Assembly: GCF_014204865.1 (NCBI RefSeq)
Contig: NZ_JACHMG010000001.1
Span: forward strand, 6,970,501-7,034,500
DNA length: 64,000 nucleotides
Direction: 5' to 3'
Source: Amycolatopsis jiangsuensis
GTDB lineage: Bacteria > Actinomycetota > Actinomycetes > Mycobacteriales > Pseudonocardiaceae
Positions 40,670 to 49,304 of this stretch are shown one piece after another (position 1 is the first letter of the stretch; the number at the start of each line of letters is the position of its first letter). The translations under genes were made by a program, and so were the position numbers. The notes under the pieces were generated by a model. It searched no databases and was not told where the DNA came from. It worked only from the letters and a program-made list of their open reading frames with translations.

Positions 40670-42179
40670 CTCCGGCGCCGAACCACCGGGCCAGCGCGGA
40701 CCGGAGCGCGTCGAGGTCCGGTCCGGCGTCGTCGGACGCCCAGGCGACGTAGCCGTCCGGGCGGATCAGGAGCGCGGTGGGCGTCTCGCCGGCCGCACTG
40801 GTGGACACGATGGTGACGCGGTCCTGCCACGGACCGGCCGCGGCGGCCGCCTTCGCGCCGGGTGACAGGTCGAGCAGAACCGGACGGGCAGCGCGGTGCG
40901 CGGCGGCGAGTGGTTCCGGGTCGGCCAGCCGGAGGTCCGGCGACCACCGGCCGACGAGCGGATGCGGTTCGTCGCTGTACCGGATGTCGTTGCCGGACAG
41001 CAGATCCGCGAGGTGCCCGCGGACCACGTCGTGGCTCAGCAGCTCCTGGAACAGGGCACGCAGTTCGGTGACTTCCGGTCCCGGTGCGGTCAGCGCGCCC
41101 TGCGCCTGTGTGTGCATCACGACCCGCCGGCTGACCGGACGGCGTTCGGCGTCGTAGCTGTCGAGCAGGCCGGGCGGGGCCCAGCCGTGTACCTCGGCGG
41201 CCAGTTTCCAGGCCAGGTTCGCCGCGTCCTGCAGGCCGAGGTTCAGCCCGGGACCGCCGATCGCGGAGTGCACGTGGGCCGCGTCGCCGAGCAGGAGGAT
41301 CCGGCCGGCCCGGAAACGGGTGGCGATCCGGGTGTTGCCACCGGCCAGCCGCCGCGGGGGCGGACCGGACCCGGCCGGGGGTGCTTCGATCGGCAGGTCG
41401 GTGCCGAGCACCCGCCGGATGCTCGCGCGCACCTCGTCCAGCGTCGGCGGACCATCGTCGGGCGGGACGGGTACACCCCGTTCGGTGGAGTTCACCATCG
41501 GCGCGGCCACGGTGAACGGCGCGTAGGTGAACACCCCGGTTTCCGTGCGGTAGTGCAGAAACGGCGGGATCACGTGACTGCCCGCCCGCAGCCCGCCGGT
41601 CGCCGGGTCGGTCAGCTCCGCCGGGATCCGCACCTGCGCGGCGAAGGACACGGTGTCGTCGCGGGTGACGCCGGGGAATCCGATCCCGGCGAGCTTGCGC
41701 ACGAGGCTGCGGCCGCCGTCCGCGCCGACCAGGTACCCGGCGGTGAGCTCGTACCGGCCGCCGGGCCCGTTCACCCGCACCGTCACCGAGTCCGGATGCG
41801 TCGAGAACCCGGTGACCTCGTGTCCACGGCGGATGTCCGCACCCAGCGAAGCCGCGTGCTCGGCCAGCGTCCGTTCCAGTTCACGCTGGGGTTTCGGCAG
41901 CAGGTGGACCGGATGCTCGGGCAGGTCGGCGAGATCGAGCCGGAACCCGCCGAAGAGGTAGGCGGGCGCCGGTGCCGGCTCGTCCGTTCCGCTGAGCCGT
42001 GCGTAGAGGCCGCGCCGGTGCAGCAGTTGCACGACCTGGCCGACGAGTCCGTTGGCGCGCTGTTCTTCCTTGTCACCAGGAAGCCGTTCCAGCACGACCG
42101 GGCGTACTCCGGCCAGGCAGAGCTCCGCGGCGAGCAGCAGGCCGTTCGGTCCGCCGCCGGCAATCACGATCTCGGGCAT
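40650..42179 (-). CDS. FAD-dependent aromatic hydroxylase-type monooxygenase
   Basis: A 509-residue three-domain flavoprotein: GGGPNGLLLAAELCLAGVRPVVLE (7-30), DG motif LVGADGGRSLVRKLAG, GRILLLGDAAHVHSAIGGPGLNLGLQDAANLAWKLA, and a C-terminal thioredoxin-like domain (about 400-505). This is the plan of MhpA, PgaE and rifampicin monooxygenases, which hydroxylate phenols or inactivate antibiotics. It follows a TetR gene by 17 bp, so induction by its substrate is likely. Confidence 0.9.
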   Translation of the reverse strand: MPEIVIAGGGPNGLLLAAELCLAGVRPVVLERLPGDKEEQRANGLVGQVVQLLHRRGLYARLSGTDEPAPAPAYLFGGFRLDLADLPEHPVHLLPKPQRELERTLAEHAASLGADIRRGHEVTGFSTHPDSVTVRVNGPGGRYELTAGYLVGADGGRSLVRKLAGIGFPGVTRDDTVSFAAQVRIPAELTDPATGGLRAGSHVIPPFLHYRTETGVFTYAPFTVAAPMVNSTERGVPVPPDDGPPTLDEVRASIRRVLGTDLPIEAPPAGSGPPPRRLAGGNTRIATRFRAGRILLLGDAAHVHSAIGGPGLNLGLQDAANLAWKLAAEVHGWAPPGLLDSYDAERRPVSRRVVMHTQAQGALTAPGPEVTELRALFQELLSHDVVRGHLADLLSGNDIRYSDEPHPLVGRWSPDLRLADPEPLAAAHRAARPVLLDLSPGAKAAAAAGPWQDRVTIVSTSAAGETPTALLIRPDGYVAWASDDAGPDLDALRSALARWFGAGVTTAAA

Positions 42180-42196
42180 GGCACTCCCTCAAGGGG

Positions 42197-42805
42197 TCAG
42201 GGCAGCACCTCGGCGAGCTGGTCGAACGCCTGGTGCAGCACGGTGTCGAAGGGCACCGGGGGATCGGCGCGCAGCCACTGCGCCATGGCCGCGCGGACCG
42301 CACCCCCGGCGGCGGTCGCGATGAGCAGTGGCCGCAGGTCGCGGTCCGGGTCGGCGCCGAGGCGTTCGGCGACAGCCTGGGTGAGCGCCTGTTCGGTCGC
42401 CGCACCGGCCTTCAGGAATTCCCCCTGCAGCGCGGGTTCGGTGAGCATCAGCCGGACGCCCTCGGTCCACTGTGGATCGGGTGGCGCGCTGTCGCCTTCG
42501 CGATCTTCCTGATGCTGGCCGACTGCCGCTTGCCGCAGCGCGGTCCACAATGGCTCGTCGGCCGGACGCGCCCGCAGGTGGTCCGCGATGCCCTGTGCCC
42601 GGTCGTACTGCCGCGCGACGATCGCTTCGGCCTTGCTGGAGAAATAGTTGTTCACCGTGCGCGGGGAAACGCCCGCCTCGCCGGCGATGTCGTCGATGGT
42701 CACGTTCCCCAGCCCGCGGTCGACCGCGAGCGCGATCGCCGCCCAGGAAATGGCCCGGCGGGTCTCCTGGCGGCGGCGCTCACGCAGGCTGGGACGTTCG
42801 GTCAT
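42197..42805 (-). CDS. TetR-family regulator of the monooxygenase gene
   Basis: The 202-residue protein has a TetR DNA-binding domain (about 12-58; NVTIDDIAGEAGVSPRTVNNYFSSKAEAIVARQ). The ligand domain ends in LHQAFDQLAEVLP. It is encoded directly upstream of the monooxygenase on the same strand. Inverted repeats just upstream of its start suggest autorepression. Confidence 0.9.
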   Translation of the reverse strand: MTERPSLRERRRQETRRAISWAAIALAVDRGLGNVTIDDIAGEAGVSPRTVNNYFSSKAEAIVARQYDRAQGIADHLRARPADEPLWTALRQAAVGQHQEDREGDSAPPDPQWTEGVRLMLTEPALQGEFLKAGAATEQALTQAVAERLGADPDRDLRPLLIATAAGGAVRAAMAQWLRADPPVPFDTVLHQAFDQLAEVLP

Positions 42806-42851
42806 GACCCGACCTTACGCGCAAACGTGCGTGACACGCAAACTATGCGTG
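42806..42851 (-). promoter_or_regulatory. Promoter and TetR operator sites
   Basis: The dyad CACGCA-aacta-TGCGTG (42835-42851) and a related one CGCGCA-aacg-TGCGTG (42818-42833) lie directly upstream of the TetR start. On the minus strand TTGCGT and TAAGGT, 18 bp apart, overlap them. The -10 box is only 6 bp from the ATG, so the transcript is likely leaderless. Confidence 0.6.
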
Positions 42852-42861
42852 CTCCGCAAGT

Positions 42862-44259
42862 TCAGGGAATGGCTCGGCACAGGGCGGCGAGTGCTCCGGA
42901 CCACGCACTCGCCGAGGGCGTGCCGTAACCGATGACCAGGGCATCGCGGTCCGCTTCGGCTTCCGGATGCCGGAACTGGGCGAGGCCCTGCACTGCGAGG
43001 TCCTGCCACGCCGAACCCTGCACCACCGCGCTTTCGTTGCCGGAAGGCAGTTCCACCAGCACGTGCAGGCCCGCGGACAGGCCGGTCACCCGGGCGTCCG
43101 GGGCTTGTTCGGCGAGCGCGGCCACGAGCTGGTCGCGGCGGCGCCGGTAGCGCAGCCGCATCGCGCGGACGTGCCGGCCATAGCCACCCGAGGACAGGAA
43201 CTCGGCCATGGTGAGCTGGTCGACGGTGCTGGTATGCAGGTCGGGCTCGCCCTTCACCTCGGCGACCGCGTGCGCGAGCCGCGGCGGCAGCGCGAGCCAG
43301 CCGAGCCGCAGCCCCGGGCTCAACGCCTTGCTGGACGTGCCGAGGTACACCACGTGTTCCGGATCCAGCCCCTGCAGGGCCCCGACCGGGCTGCGGTCGT
43401 ACCGGAACTCGCCGTCGTAGTCGTCCTCCAGCACCAGGCCGCCGGTGCGGCGGGCCCAGTCGATCGCGGCCACCCGGCGATCCGGGTGCAGGGCGACGCC
43501 GGTGGGGAACTGGTGCGAAGGGGTGAGCAGCACCGCACCCGCCCGGGGCAGTTCGCCGAGCCGGTCGACCACGGCGCCGTCGGCGTCGACCGGGATCGGT
43601 GGCGTGCTCATCCCGGCGTCGGCGAGCTGGCGCCGATGCGTGTACAGGCCGTACGACTCGAGCGCGATTTCCGGCGTACCACGGCGTTTCAGCACCTCGG
43701 CCAGCAGCAGGAGGCCGTGCGTCACGCCGGAGCAGATGACGAGGTGGTCCGGATGCGTGCGGACGCCGCGGGTCCGCGCGAGATGGGCCGCCAGTTCGGT
43801 CCGCAGCTCCACCCGGCCGAGCGCGCTGGGAAAGCCGAACGCGTCGTCGGATGCCGAGGTCAGCGCCCGGCGGGTCGCTTTCGCCCACTCCACGCGGGGA
43901 AACGTGGAAGTGTCCGGCAGTCCGGTGCGGAGGTCGTGGACCCGGCGCCGCGATCGGGCGGGCGCCGGAGCTGCCTTGGCCGAGACGGCCGACGCCCTGG
44001 CGGCAACCCGGGTTGCCGCGCCCTGCCGGGCAGTCAGCCAGCCTTCGGCCACCAGTTCCGCGTACGCGTGCGCGACGGTGTTTCGAGCGATGCCGAGGTC
44101 CGCGCCGAGTGTGCGGCTGGACGGCAGCTTCGCGCCCGGAGCGAGCCGGCCGGTGCGGATGGCGTCACGCAGCGCCTCCATCAGGCCTTCGCGCAACCGG
44201 GAGCCGCGGAGGTCAAGGTGCAGGTCGTCACCTGACGAAGTGGCCCACTGATCGTGCAC
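42862..44259 (-). CDS. MocR/PdxR-type regulator (GntR-aminotransferase fusion)
   Basis: GTG 44259 is chosen because longer frames would run into the divergent gene. The 465-residue protein has a GntR winged helix (about 15-85; LPSSRTLGADLGIARNTVAHAYAELVAEGWL), a linker and a class I aminotransferase-like domain with LVLEDDYDGEFRYD and PLP lysine in GTSSKALSPGLRLG. Such proteins bind PLP and often an amino acid to control vitamin B6 or amino-acid genes. It is divergent from an AhpD-like gene, its likely target. Confidence 0.9.
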   Translation of the reverse strand: MHDQWATSSGDDLHLDLRGSRLREGLMEALRDAIRTGRLAPGAKLPSSRTLGADLGIARNTVAHAYAELVAEGWLTARQGAATRVAARASAVSAKAAPAPARSRRRVHDLRTGLPDTSTFPRVEWAKATRRALTSASDDAFGFPSALGRVELRTELAAHLARTRGVRTHPDHLVICSGVTHGLLLLAEVLKRRGTPEIALESYGLYTHRRQLADAGMSTPPIPVDADGAVVDRLGELPRAGAVLLTPSHQFPTGVALHPDRRVAAIDWARRTGGLVLEDDYDGEFRYDRSPVGALQGLDPEHVVYLGTSSKALSPGLRLGWLALPPRLAHAVAEVKGEPDLHTSTVDQLTMAEFLSSGGYGRHVRAMRLRYRRRRDQLVAALAEQAPDARVTGLSAGLHVLVELPSGNESAVVQGSAWQDLAVQGLAQFRHPEAEADRDALVIGYGTPSASAWSGALAALCRAIP

Positions 44260-44290
44260 GGAAATGGACCATAGCAGGAGACCAGTGGGC
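44243..44290. promoter_or_regulatory. Wide inverted repeat between the MocR and AhpD-like genes
   Basis: GCCCACTG (44243-44250) and its perfect complement CAGTGGGC (44283-44290) lie 40 bp centre to centre, flanking the 46-bp divergent promoter. Paired sites a few helical turns apart are typical for MocR dimers. Confidence 0.5.
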
Positions 44291-44305
44291 AGTAACTTCG
44301 AAGAC

Positions 44306-44794
44306 ATGACCACTACCGAAGATCGCGTTGCCCCGCACGTTCCCCGGCTGAACCTGGCGGAACTCGCGCCGGACGCCTACAAGGCGATGATCCGCCTCGA
44401 CGCGTCGGTCCGGCGCGGGATCGACCCGGTCCTGCACGAGCTGATCAAGATCCGTGCGTCGCAGCTCAACCACTGCGCCTTCTGCCTCGACATGCACACC
44501 AAGGACGCGCTGGCCGCCGGCGAGTCGGTGGAGCGGATCGTGCAGCTCTCGGCGTGGGAGGAGTCGAAGCACTTCTACACCGCGAAGGAGGTCGCCGCAC
44601 TCGAGCTGACCGAGGCCGTCACGGTCCTCACCGACGGATTCGTCCCGGACGAGGTGTACGCACGGGCCGCGGCGGTGTTCGACGAGGCCGAACTGGCCCA
44701 GGTGATCGCCGCGATCACGGTGATCAACGCGTGGAACCGGTTCGGCGTCACCACCCGCATGCTCCCCGGTGAGTACGAGCCCGCGGCACACTGA
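44306..44794 (+). CDS. Carboxymuconolactone decarboxylase/AhpD-like protein
   Basis: From ATG 44306 the product has 162 residues. It matches the alkylhydroperoxidase AhpD core with the redox motif NHCAFCLDMH (CxxC) in an all-helical fold. The family includes thiol-dependent peroxide-reducing proteins and decarboxylases; the CxxC supports a redox role. Divergent from the MocR regulator gene. Confidence 0.88.
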   Translation: MTTTEDRVAPHVPRLNLAELAPDAYKAMIRLDASVRRGIDPVLHELIKIRASQLNHCAFCLDMHTKDALAAGESVERIVQLSAWEESKHFYTAKEVAALELTEAVTVLTDGFVPDEVYARAAAVFDEAELAQVIAAITVINAWNRFGVTTRMLPGEYEPAAH

Positions 44795-44813
44795 CCGGCA
44801 CGGGCCCTGCTCG

Positions 44814-46070
44814 TCACAGGCTGCGGAGCAGGCGCAGCGGGTTCTCCACGCAGTCGGCGACGAACCGCAGGAACCCGCCCGCCACTGCCCCGTCGCACAC
44901 CCGGTGGTCGAAGGCCAGGGTCAGCTCGGTGATGCTGCGTGCGCGCACCTCGCCGCCGACGATCCACGGCCGGTCGATGATCCGCCCGATGCCGAGGATC
45001 GCGACCTCCGGGTGGTTGATGATGGCGGCCGAACCGTCCACTCCGAACACTCCGTAGTTGTTCACGGTGAAGGTGCCGCCGGTCAGGTCCGCCGGGGCCA
45101 GCGCGCCGCCGCGGGCCGCTCCGGTGCGCTCGGCCAGCGCCGCGGACAGGTCCTCGACGGACCGGGTGTGGGCGTCCCGCAGCACGGGGACGACCAGGCC
45201 TCGGTCGGTCTGCGCGGCGAAACCGAGGTGGATCGCCTTCGAGAGCACGATTTCGTCGCCCTCGACCCGTGAGTTGAGCTCCGGGAATCGCTGCAGGCCG
45301 GCCACGGTGAACCGGGCGAACAGGGCGAGCAGGCTGATCTTCGGCACGTCCGGATCGGCGTTGAGCGCGGCCCGCAGCCGAAGCAGTTCGGTGGCGTCGA
45401 CGTCCACCCACACGGTCGCCTCGGGGATCTCCCGCCGCGAGCGGGTGAGCTTGTCCGCGACGGTTTTGCGCAGGCCCCGCAACGGGATCCGCTGGTCGCC
45501 TTCGAATTGAGCGGCGGCAGGCTGTGTGGTGCTTTCGGTGACTGCGGTGCTTTCGGTGAGTGCGGCGATGGCACGTTCCACGTCGGCGCGGCTCACGATG
45601 CCATCGGTCCCGGTGCCGGCCAGCGCCTGCAAGTCCACTCCGGACTTGCGGGCGAGCTGACGCACCAGTGGGGAAACCACTCGCTTACGGTCCGATGTGG
45701 ACGGTGTGGGCGCGGCTGCCGGGCGTGCACCGCGGGCCCGGCGGGTGCGGCGGCCCTGCGCGGCCGGAGTGCCGTAGCCGATCAGTACGTTGCCGCTGCC
45801 CTCCGGGGTGACGACGCCGGGCTCGGTGAAGTCCGCCGCCTCCGCCACGGTGATCAGCGGGCTGCCGACGGTGAGCACTTCCCCGGCCGCGCCGTGCAAC
45901 GTCGCGACCCGGCCGGCGAACGGCACGGGCACCTCGACGCTGGCCTTGGCCGTTTCGACCTCCACTACGGTCTGGTCCACCTTCACGGTGTCGCCGACCG
46001 CGACGTGCCAGCTGACGATCTCGGCTTCGGTGAGCCCTTCGCCCAGGTCGGGCAGCTTGAAGACGGCCAT
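44814..46070 (-). CDS. bkdC: Branched-chain 2-oxoacid dehydrogenase E2 (dihydrolipoyl acyltransferase)
   Basis: A 418-residue E2: lipoyl domain with the lipoylated Lys in VETAKASVEV (about 40-50), E3/E1-binding domain (VSPLVRQLARKSGVDLQALAGTG, about 135-160) and catalytic domain ending in FDHRVCDGAVAGG. It transfers the branched acyl group to CoA. The start overlaps the E1 beta stop as TGATG. The branched acyl-CoAs made here prime fatty acids and polyketides. Only one lipoyl domain is present. Confidence 0.93.
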   Translation of the reverse strand: MAVFKLPDLGEGLTEAEIVSWHVAVGDTVKVDQTVVEVETAKASVEVPVPFAGRVATLHGAAGEVLTVGSPLITVAEAADFTEPGVVTPEGSGNVLIGYGTPAAQGRRTRRARGARPAAAPTPSTSDRKRVVSPLVRQLARKSGVDLQALAGTGTDGIVSRADVERAIAALTESTAVTESTTQPAAAQFEGDQRIPLRGLRKTVADKLTRSRREIPEATVWVDVDATELLRLRAALNADPDVPKISLLALFARFTVAGLQRFPELNSRVEGDEIVLSKAIHLGFAAQTDRGLVVPVLRDAHTRSVEDLSAALAERTGAARGGALAPADLTGGTFTVNNYGVFGVDGSAAIINHPEVAILGIGRIIDRPWIVGGEVRARSITELTLAFDHRVCDGAVAGGFLRFVADCVENPLRLLRSL

Positions 46071-47089
46071 CACGCCTCCCCGTCGCGCAGCGGCGCGCTG
46101 TCGTCCCACTGCAGCCGGTCGATCGCGTCGAGGATCCGGTCCACGTCCGGCAGGTGGTGCCGCTCCAGATTCGGTGCCGGGTAAGGGATGTCGAAGCCGC
46201 CGACGCGCAGCACCGGGGCCTCCAGGTAGTGAAAACAGGTCTCCGACAGCTGGGCCGCTACCTCCGCGCCGTAGCCGCAGAAGCGGCTCGCCTCGTGCAC
46301 CACGACCGCCCGACCGGTCCGCTGCACCGAAGCGGCGACGGTGGCCAGGTCGAACGGCGCGAGGCTGCGCAGATCGATCACCTCGGCGTGGTAACCCTCT
46401 TCTTCCGCGGCTTCGGCGGCTTCGAGCGTGGTGTCCAGCGCTCCGCCGTACGAGATGAGCGTGACGTCGCTGCCTTCGCGGCGTACGACGGCGCGGTCCA
46501 GCCCTGGCGAGCTGAGCGCCGGGTCGATGGACCCCTTCTCCCAGTAACGTCGCTTCGGCTCCAGGAAGATCACCGGATCCGGACAGTCGATTGCTTCGCG
46601 CAGCAAGCTGTACGCGTCGCCCGGCGTCGCCGGCGTGACGACGCGAAGGCCCGCCGTGTGCGTGTAATAGACCTCGGACGAGTCACAGTGGTGCTCGACG
46701 CCGCCGATGCCGCCGCCGTAGGGCACCCGGATGACCACAGGCAGTTCGACGCGGCCCTTCGTACGGTTGCGCAGCTTGGCGAGGTGACTGGTGATCTGCT
46801 CGAAGGCCGGGTAGGCGAACGCGTCGAACTGCATCTCCACCACGGGACGCAGGCCGTTCATCGCCATCCCGATCGCGGTGCCGACGATGCCCGATTCGGC
46901 CAGCGGCGAGTCGAACACCCGGCTGTCCCCGAACCGGCTCGCCAGTCCGTCGGTGACCCGGAAGACCCCGCCGAGCGTGCCGACGTCCTCGCCGAAGACC
47001 AGCACGCGCTCGTCCTCGGCGAGTGCGTCGCCCAGCGCGCGGTTGAGCGCACCGGCGAGAGAGACCGTGGTGTCCAGCGTCGCGGTCAT
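46070..47089 (-). CDS. bkdB: 2-oxoacid dehydrogenase E1 beta subunit
   Basis: A 339-residue transketolase-like beta chain: LVFGEDVGTLGGVFRVTDGL near the start, GIVGTAIGMAMNGLRPVVEMQF and DAFAYPAFEQITSHLAKLRNRT. It pairs with the alpha subunit to bind thiamine diphosphate and decarboxylate the 2-oxoacid. GAGGAG precedes the ATG. It overlaps the alpha gene by 4 bp. Confidence 0.93.
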   Translation of the reverse strand: MTATLDTTVSLAGALNRALGDALAEDERVLVFGEDVGTLGGVFRVTDGLASRFGDSRVFDSPLAESGIVGTAIGMAMNGLRPVVEMQFDAFAYPAFEQITSHLAKLRNRTKGRVELPVVIRVPYGGGIGGVEHHCDSSEVYYTHTAGLRVVTPATPGDAYSLLREAIDCPDPVIFLEPKRRYWEKGSIDPALSSPGLDRAVVRREGSDVTLISYGGALDTTLEAAEAAEEEGYHAEVIDLRSLAPFDLATVAASVQRTGRAVVVHEASRFCGYGAEVAAQLSETCFHYLEAPVLRVGGFDIPYPAPNLERHHLPDVDRILDAIDRLQWDDSAPLRDGEA

Positions 47090-48183
47090 GCGCGCTCCTC
47101 GAGTTCCGCGGCGAGTTCGCTCGCCTGGTCACGCAACGCGGCGGTGGGTTCGGCGTAGACGTGCTCGAACAACTCAGCCGGGTCCAGCACAGTGTCGACG
47201 TTCATCCGCTCCCGCAACGCTGACGCCTCGTCCTCGGCACGCGCGTCGATCTCCTGCTGTACCTGCTCGGTGAGCAGCCCGTGGTCGGTGAGATACCGCT
47301 TGAGCCGGGCGATCGGGTCGCGCTCGAGCCATTCCTCCACCTCCGCGCGTTCGCGGTAGCGCGTGGCGTCGTCGGCGTTCGTGTGCGACTCGATGCGGTA
47401 GGTCACGGCTTCGATCAGCGTCGGTCCCTCGCCCGCTGCCGCGCGCGCCACCGCCTGCTCCACGGCGGCGTGTACGACCGCTGCGTCGTTGCCGTCCACC
47501 AGCATCGAGGGCATGCCGTAGCCGACGCCCTTGTACGCGAGCGAAGGCGCCGCAGTCTGCTTGGAGAGCGGCACGCTGATCGCGTAGCCGTTGTTCTGCA
47601 CCAGAAAGACCACCGGTGCCTTCCAGACCGCGGCGAAGTTCAGCGCTTCATGCGTGTCACCTTCGCTGGTCGCGCCGTCGCCTAACAGCGCCAGCGACAC
47701 GGTGTCCTCACCCTTCGCGCGCGCTGCGTGCGCGAAACCGACGGCGTGCAGGGTGTTCGTGGCCAGCGGCGTGCACTGCGGGGCGACGTTCGCGCCGTAC
47801 GGGTCGTAGCCGCAGTGCCAGTCACCGCGAAGCAGCGTCAGGACTTCGACCGGGTCCACGCCACGGGCGACCACCGCCATCGAGTCGCGGTAGGTGGGAA
47901 ACAGCCAGTCCTGGGGTCGCAGAGCGAGGATCGCGCCGATCTCGCAGGCTTCCTGCCCACGCGCCGACGGATACACCGCGAGCCGTCCTTGTTTGGTGAG
48001 CGCGGTCGCCTGTGTGTCGAATCGGCGGCCGGAGACCATGCCGCGGTAAAGCCGGAGCAGGACGTCGTCCGCCGGCATCGGAAGCGCGGGCGCGTCGGCT
48101 GCGGCGCCGTCCGGGAACACCAAGCCCAGCGGTTCGTCACTGGGCAGGAAATACGACGCGGCGGTGCGTTCCGTGGTGGTCAC
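47086..48183 (-). CDS. bkdA: 2-oxoacid dehydrogenase E1 alpha subunit
   Basis: GTG 48183 has GGGAG 7 nt upstream; longer frames overlap the regulator promoter. The 365-residue chain has the thiamine diphosphate motif GDGATSEGDTHEALNFAAVWKAPVVFLVQNNGYA and IESHTNADDATRYR, typical of the branched-chain enzyme. First gene of the bkdABC operon, divergent from an Lrp-type regulator. The E3 subunit is not in the window and is probably shared. Confidence 0.92.
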   Translation of the reverse strand: MTTTERTAASYFLPSDEPLGLVFPDGAAADAPALPMPADDVLLRLYRGMVSGRRFDTQATALTKQGRLAVYPSARGQEACEIGAILALRPQDWLFPTYRDSMAVVARGVDPVEVLTLLRGDWHCGYDPYGANVAPQCTPLATNTLHAVGFAHAARAKGEDTVSLALLGDGATSEGDTHEALNFAAVWKAPVVFLVQNNGYAISVPLSKQTAAPSLAYKGVGYGMPSMLVDGNDAAVVHAAVEQAVARAAAGEGPTLIEAVTYRIESHTNADDATRYRERAEVEEWLERDPIARLKRYLTDHGLLTEQVQQEIDARAEDEASALRERMNVDTVLDPAELFEHVYAEPTAALRDQASELAAELEERA

Positions 48184-48331
48184 CGGCAGCTCCCATCGAT
48201 GCGTGCGGCCAAGACGAGTACCGCAAATCCTCGCTCTCGGTCGAACAAGTATCCAGCGATGTGCCGGAAGTGTGGAACACTGGCCGGCGTTGGCTGTCAA
48301 CGATGGACGATTGGTCTCCGGAGGAAGCACC

Positions 48332-48784
48332 GTGCCCGAGCCGGGTGGACGAATGGCGGCGGCCCTGGACGAGGTCGACCTGAAGCTCATCGCCGAACTG
48401 AAGGCGGACGGCCGCGCGTCGATGCGCGCGCTGGCCGAGCGGGCGCACATCTCGCGCGCGGGCTGCTACACGCGCGTCGAGCGGCTGCACCGCGAAGGCG
48501 TGATCACCGGATACGCCGCGGTGACCGACCCGCGGCGCCTCGGACAGGGACTCGCCGCGTTCGTATACCTGAAAGTCACTCAGAACAGCTGGCGCACGGT
48601 CAGCGCCGAACTGAAGCACATACCCGAAATCGAACACGGCGGCCTGGTCTCGGGCGACAACGACCTGATCCTGTTCGTCCGCACGCGCGACGCGGACAGC
48701 CTGCGCGACTTGGTGTTCGAGCGCCTGCAAGCCATGCCGGACGTGCTCTCGACGCACACGGTCCTGGTGTTCGACGAGCTGTGA
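48332..48784 (+). CDS. bkdR: Lrp/AsnC-family regulator, likely BkdR
   Basis: GTG 48332 is preceded by GGAGGA; the frame further upstream lacks codon bias. The 150-residue protein has an N-terminal helix-turn-helix (LDEVDLKLIAELKADGRASMRALAERAHISRAGCYTRVERL) and a RAM ligand-binding domain. Divergent, 148 bp from bkdA, the arrangement of bkdR genes that control branched-chain amino acid breakdown. The symbol is given by context. Confidence 0.85.
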   Translation: MPEPGGRMAAALDEVDLKLIAELKADGRASMRALAERAHISRAGCYTRVERLHREGVITGYAAVTDPRRLGQGLAAFVYLKVTQNSWRTVSAELKHIPEIEHGGLVSGDNDLILFVRTRDADSLRDLVFERLQAMPDVLSTHTVLVFDEL

Positions 48785-48791
48785 CCGGCTT

Positions 48792-49295
48792 TCAGCCCTC
48801 CGCGCGGTCCTTCACCAGGTAGACGGCGTGCTGAAGATGTCCGTCCGCCTCGGCGGACTGCGGCGTGACGCGGTAGCCCGCGCGCTCGTACATGGTGATG
48901 TTGCGTTTGCTCGCCGCACCGGTGAACAGGGTGAACCGCCGCAGCGCCGCCGGCGCCTGCCTTTCGGCGTACTCGAGCAGGAAGCGGCCGAGTCCACGCC
49001 CGGTGAGATCGGGGGCGACCATCAGCCGGCCGACCTCCCACGCGCCGTCCTCTTCCCGGGCGCGGACGGCGGCGATGAGCCGCGGCCCCTGTCGCACCAC
49101 CCAGCCCTGCCACGTTCCGATCGACTCGCGCACGTCCGCCAGGTCCTCGTGCAGTGCCGGGATCTCCATGGTGTCGTTCAGCAGCGCTTCCTGCATCCAG
49201 CAGCAACGCTGGAGGACCAGCAGCTCCGCCGCGTCGTCGAGGGTCGCCGGGCGCAACCGGGTGCCGGCGAGGCCGAGTAGTTCGTCAAGCTCCAC
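48792..49295 (-). CDS. GNAT-family N-acetyltransferase
   Basis: The 167-residue protein starts at GTG 49295 after AGGA. It carries the acetyl-CoA motif VGRLMVAPDLTGRGLGRFLLEYAE and the final LFTGAASKRNITMYERAGYRV. No substrate can be read. It lies 9 bp downstream of the TetR gene below and may be co-transcribed with it. Confidence 0.88.
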   Translation of the reverse strand: MELDELLGLAGTRLRPATLDDAAELLVLQRCCWMQEALLNDTMEIPALHEDLADVRESIGTWQGWVVRQGPRLIAAVRAREEDGAWEVGRLMVAPDLTGRGLGRFLLEYAERQAPAALRRFTLFTGAASKRNITMYERAGYRVTPQSAEADGHLQHAVYLVKDRAEG

Positions 49296-49304
49296 CTGTC
49301 CTGT

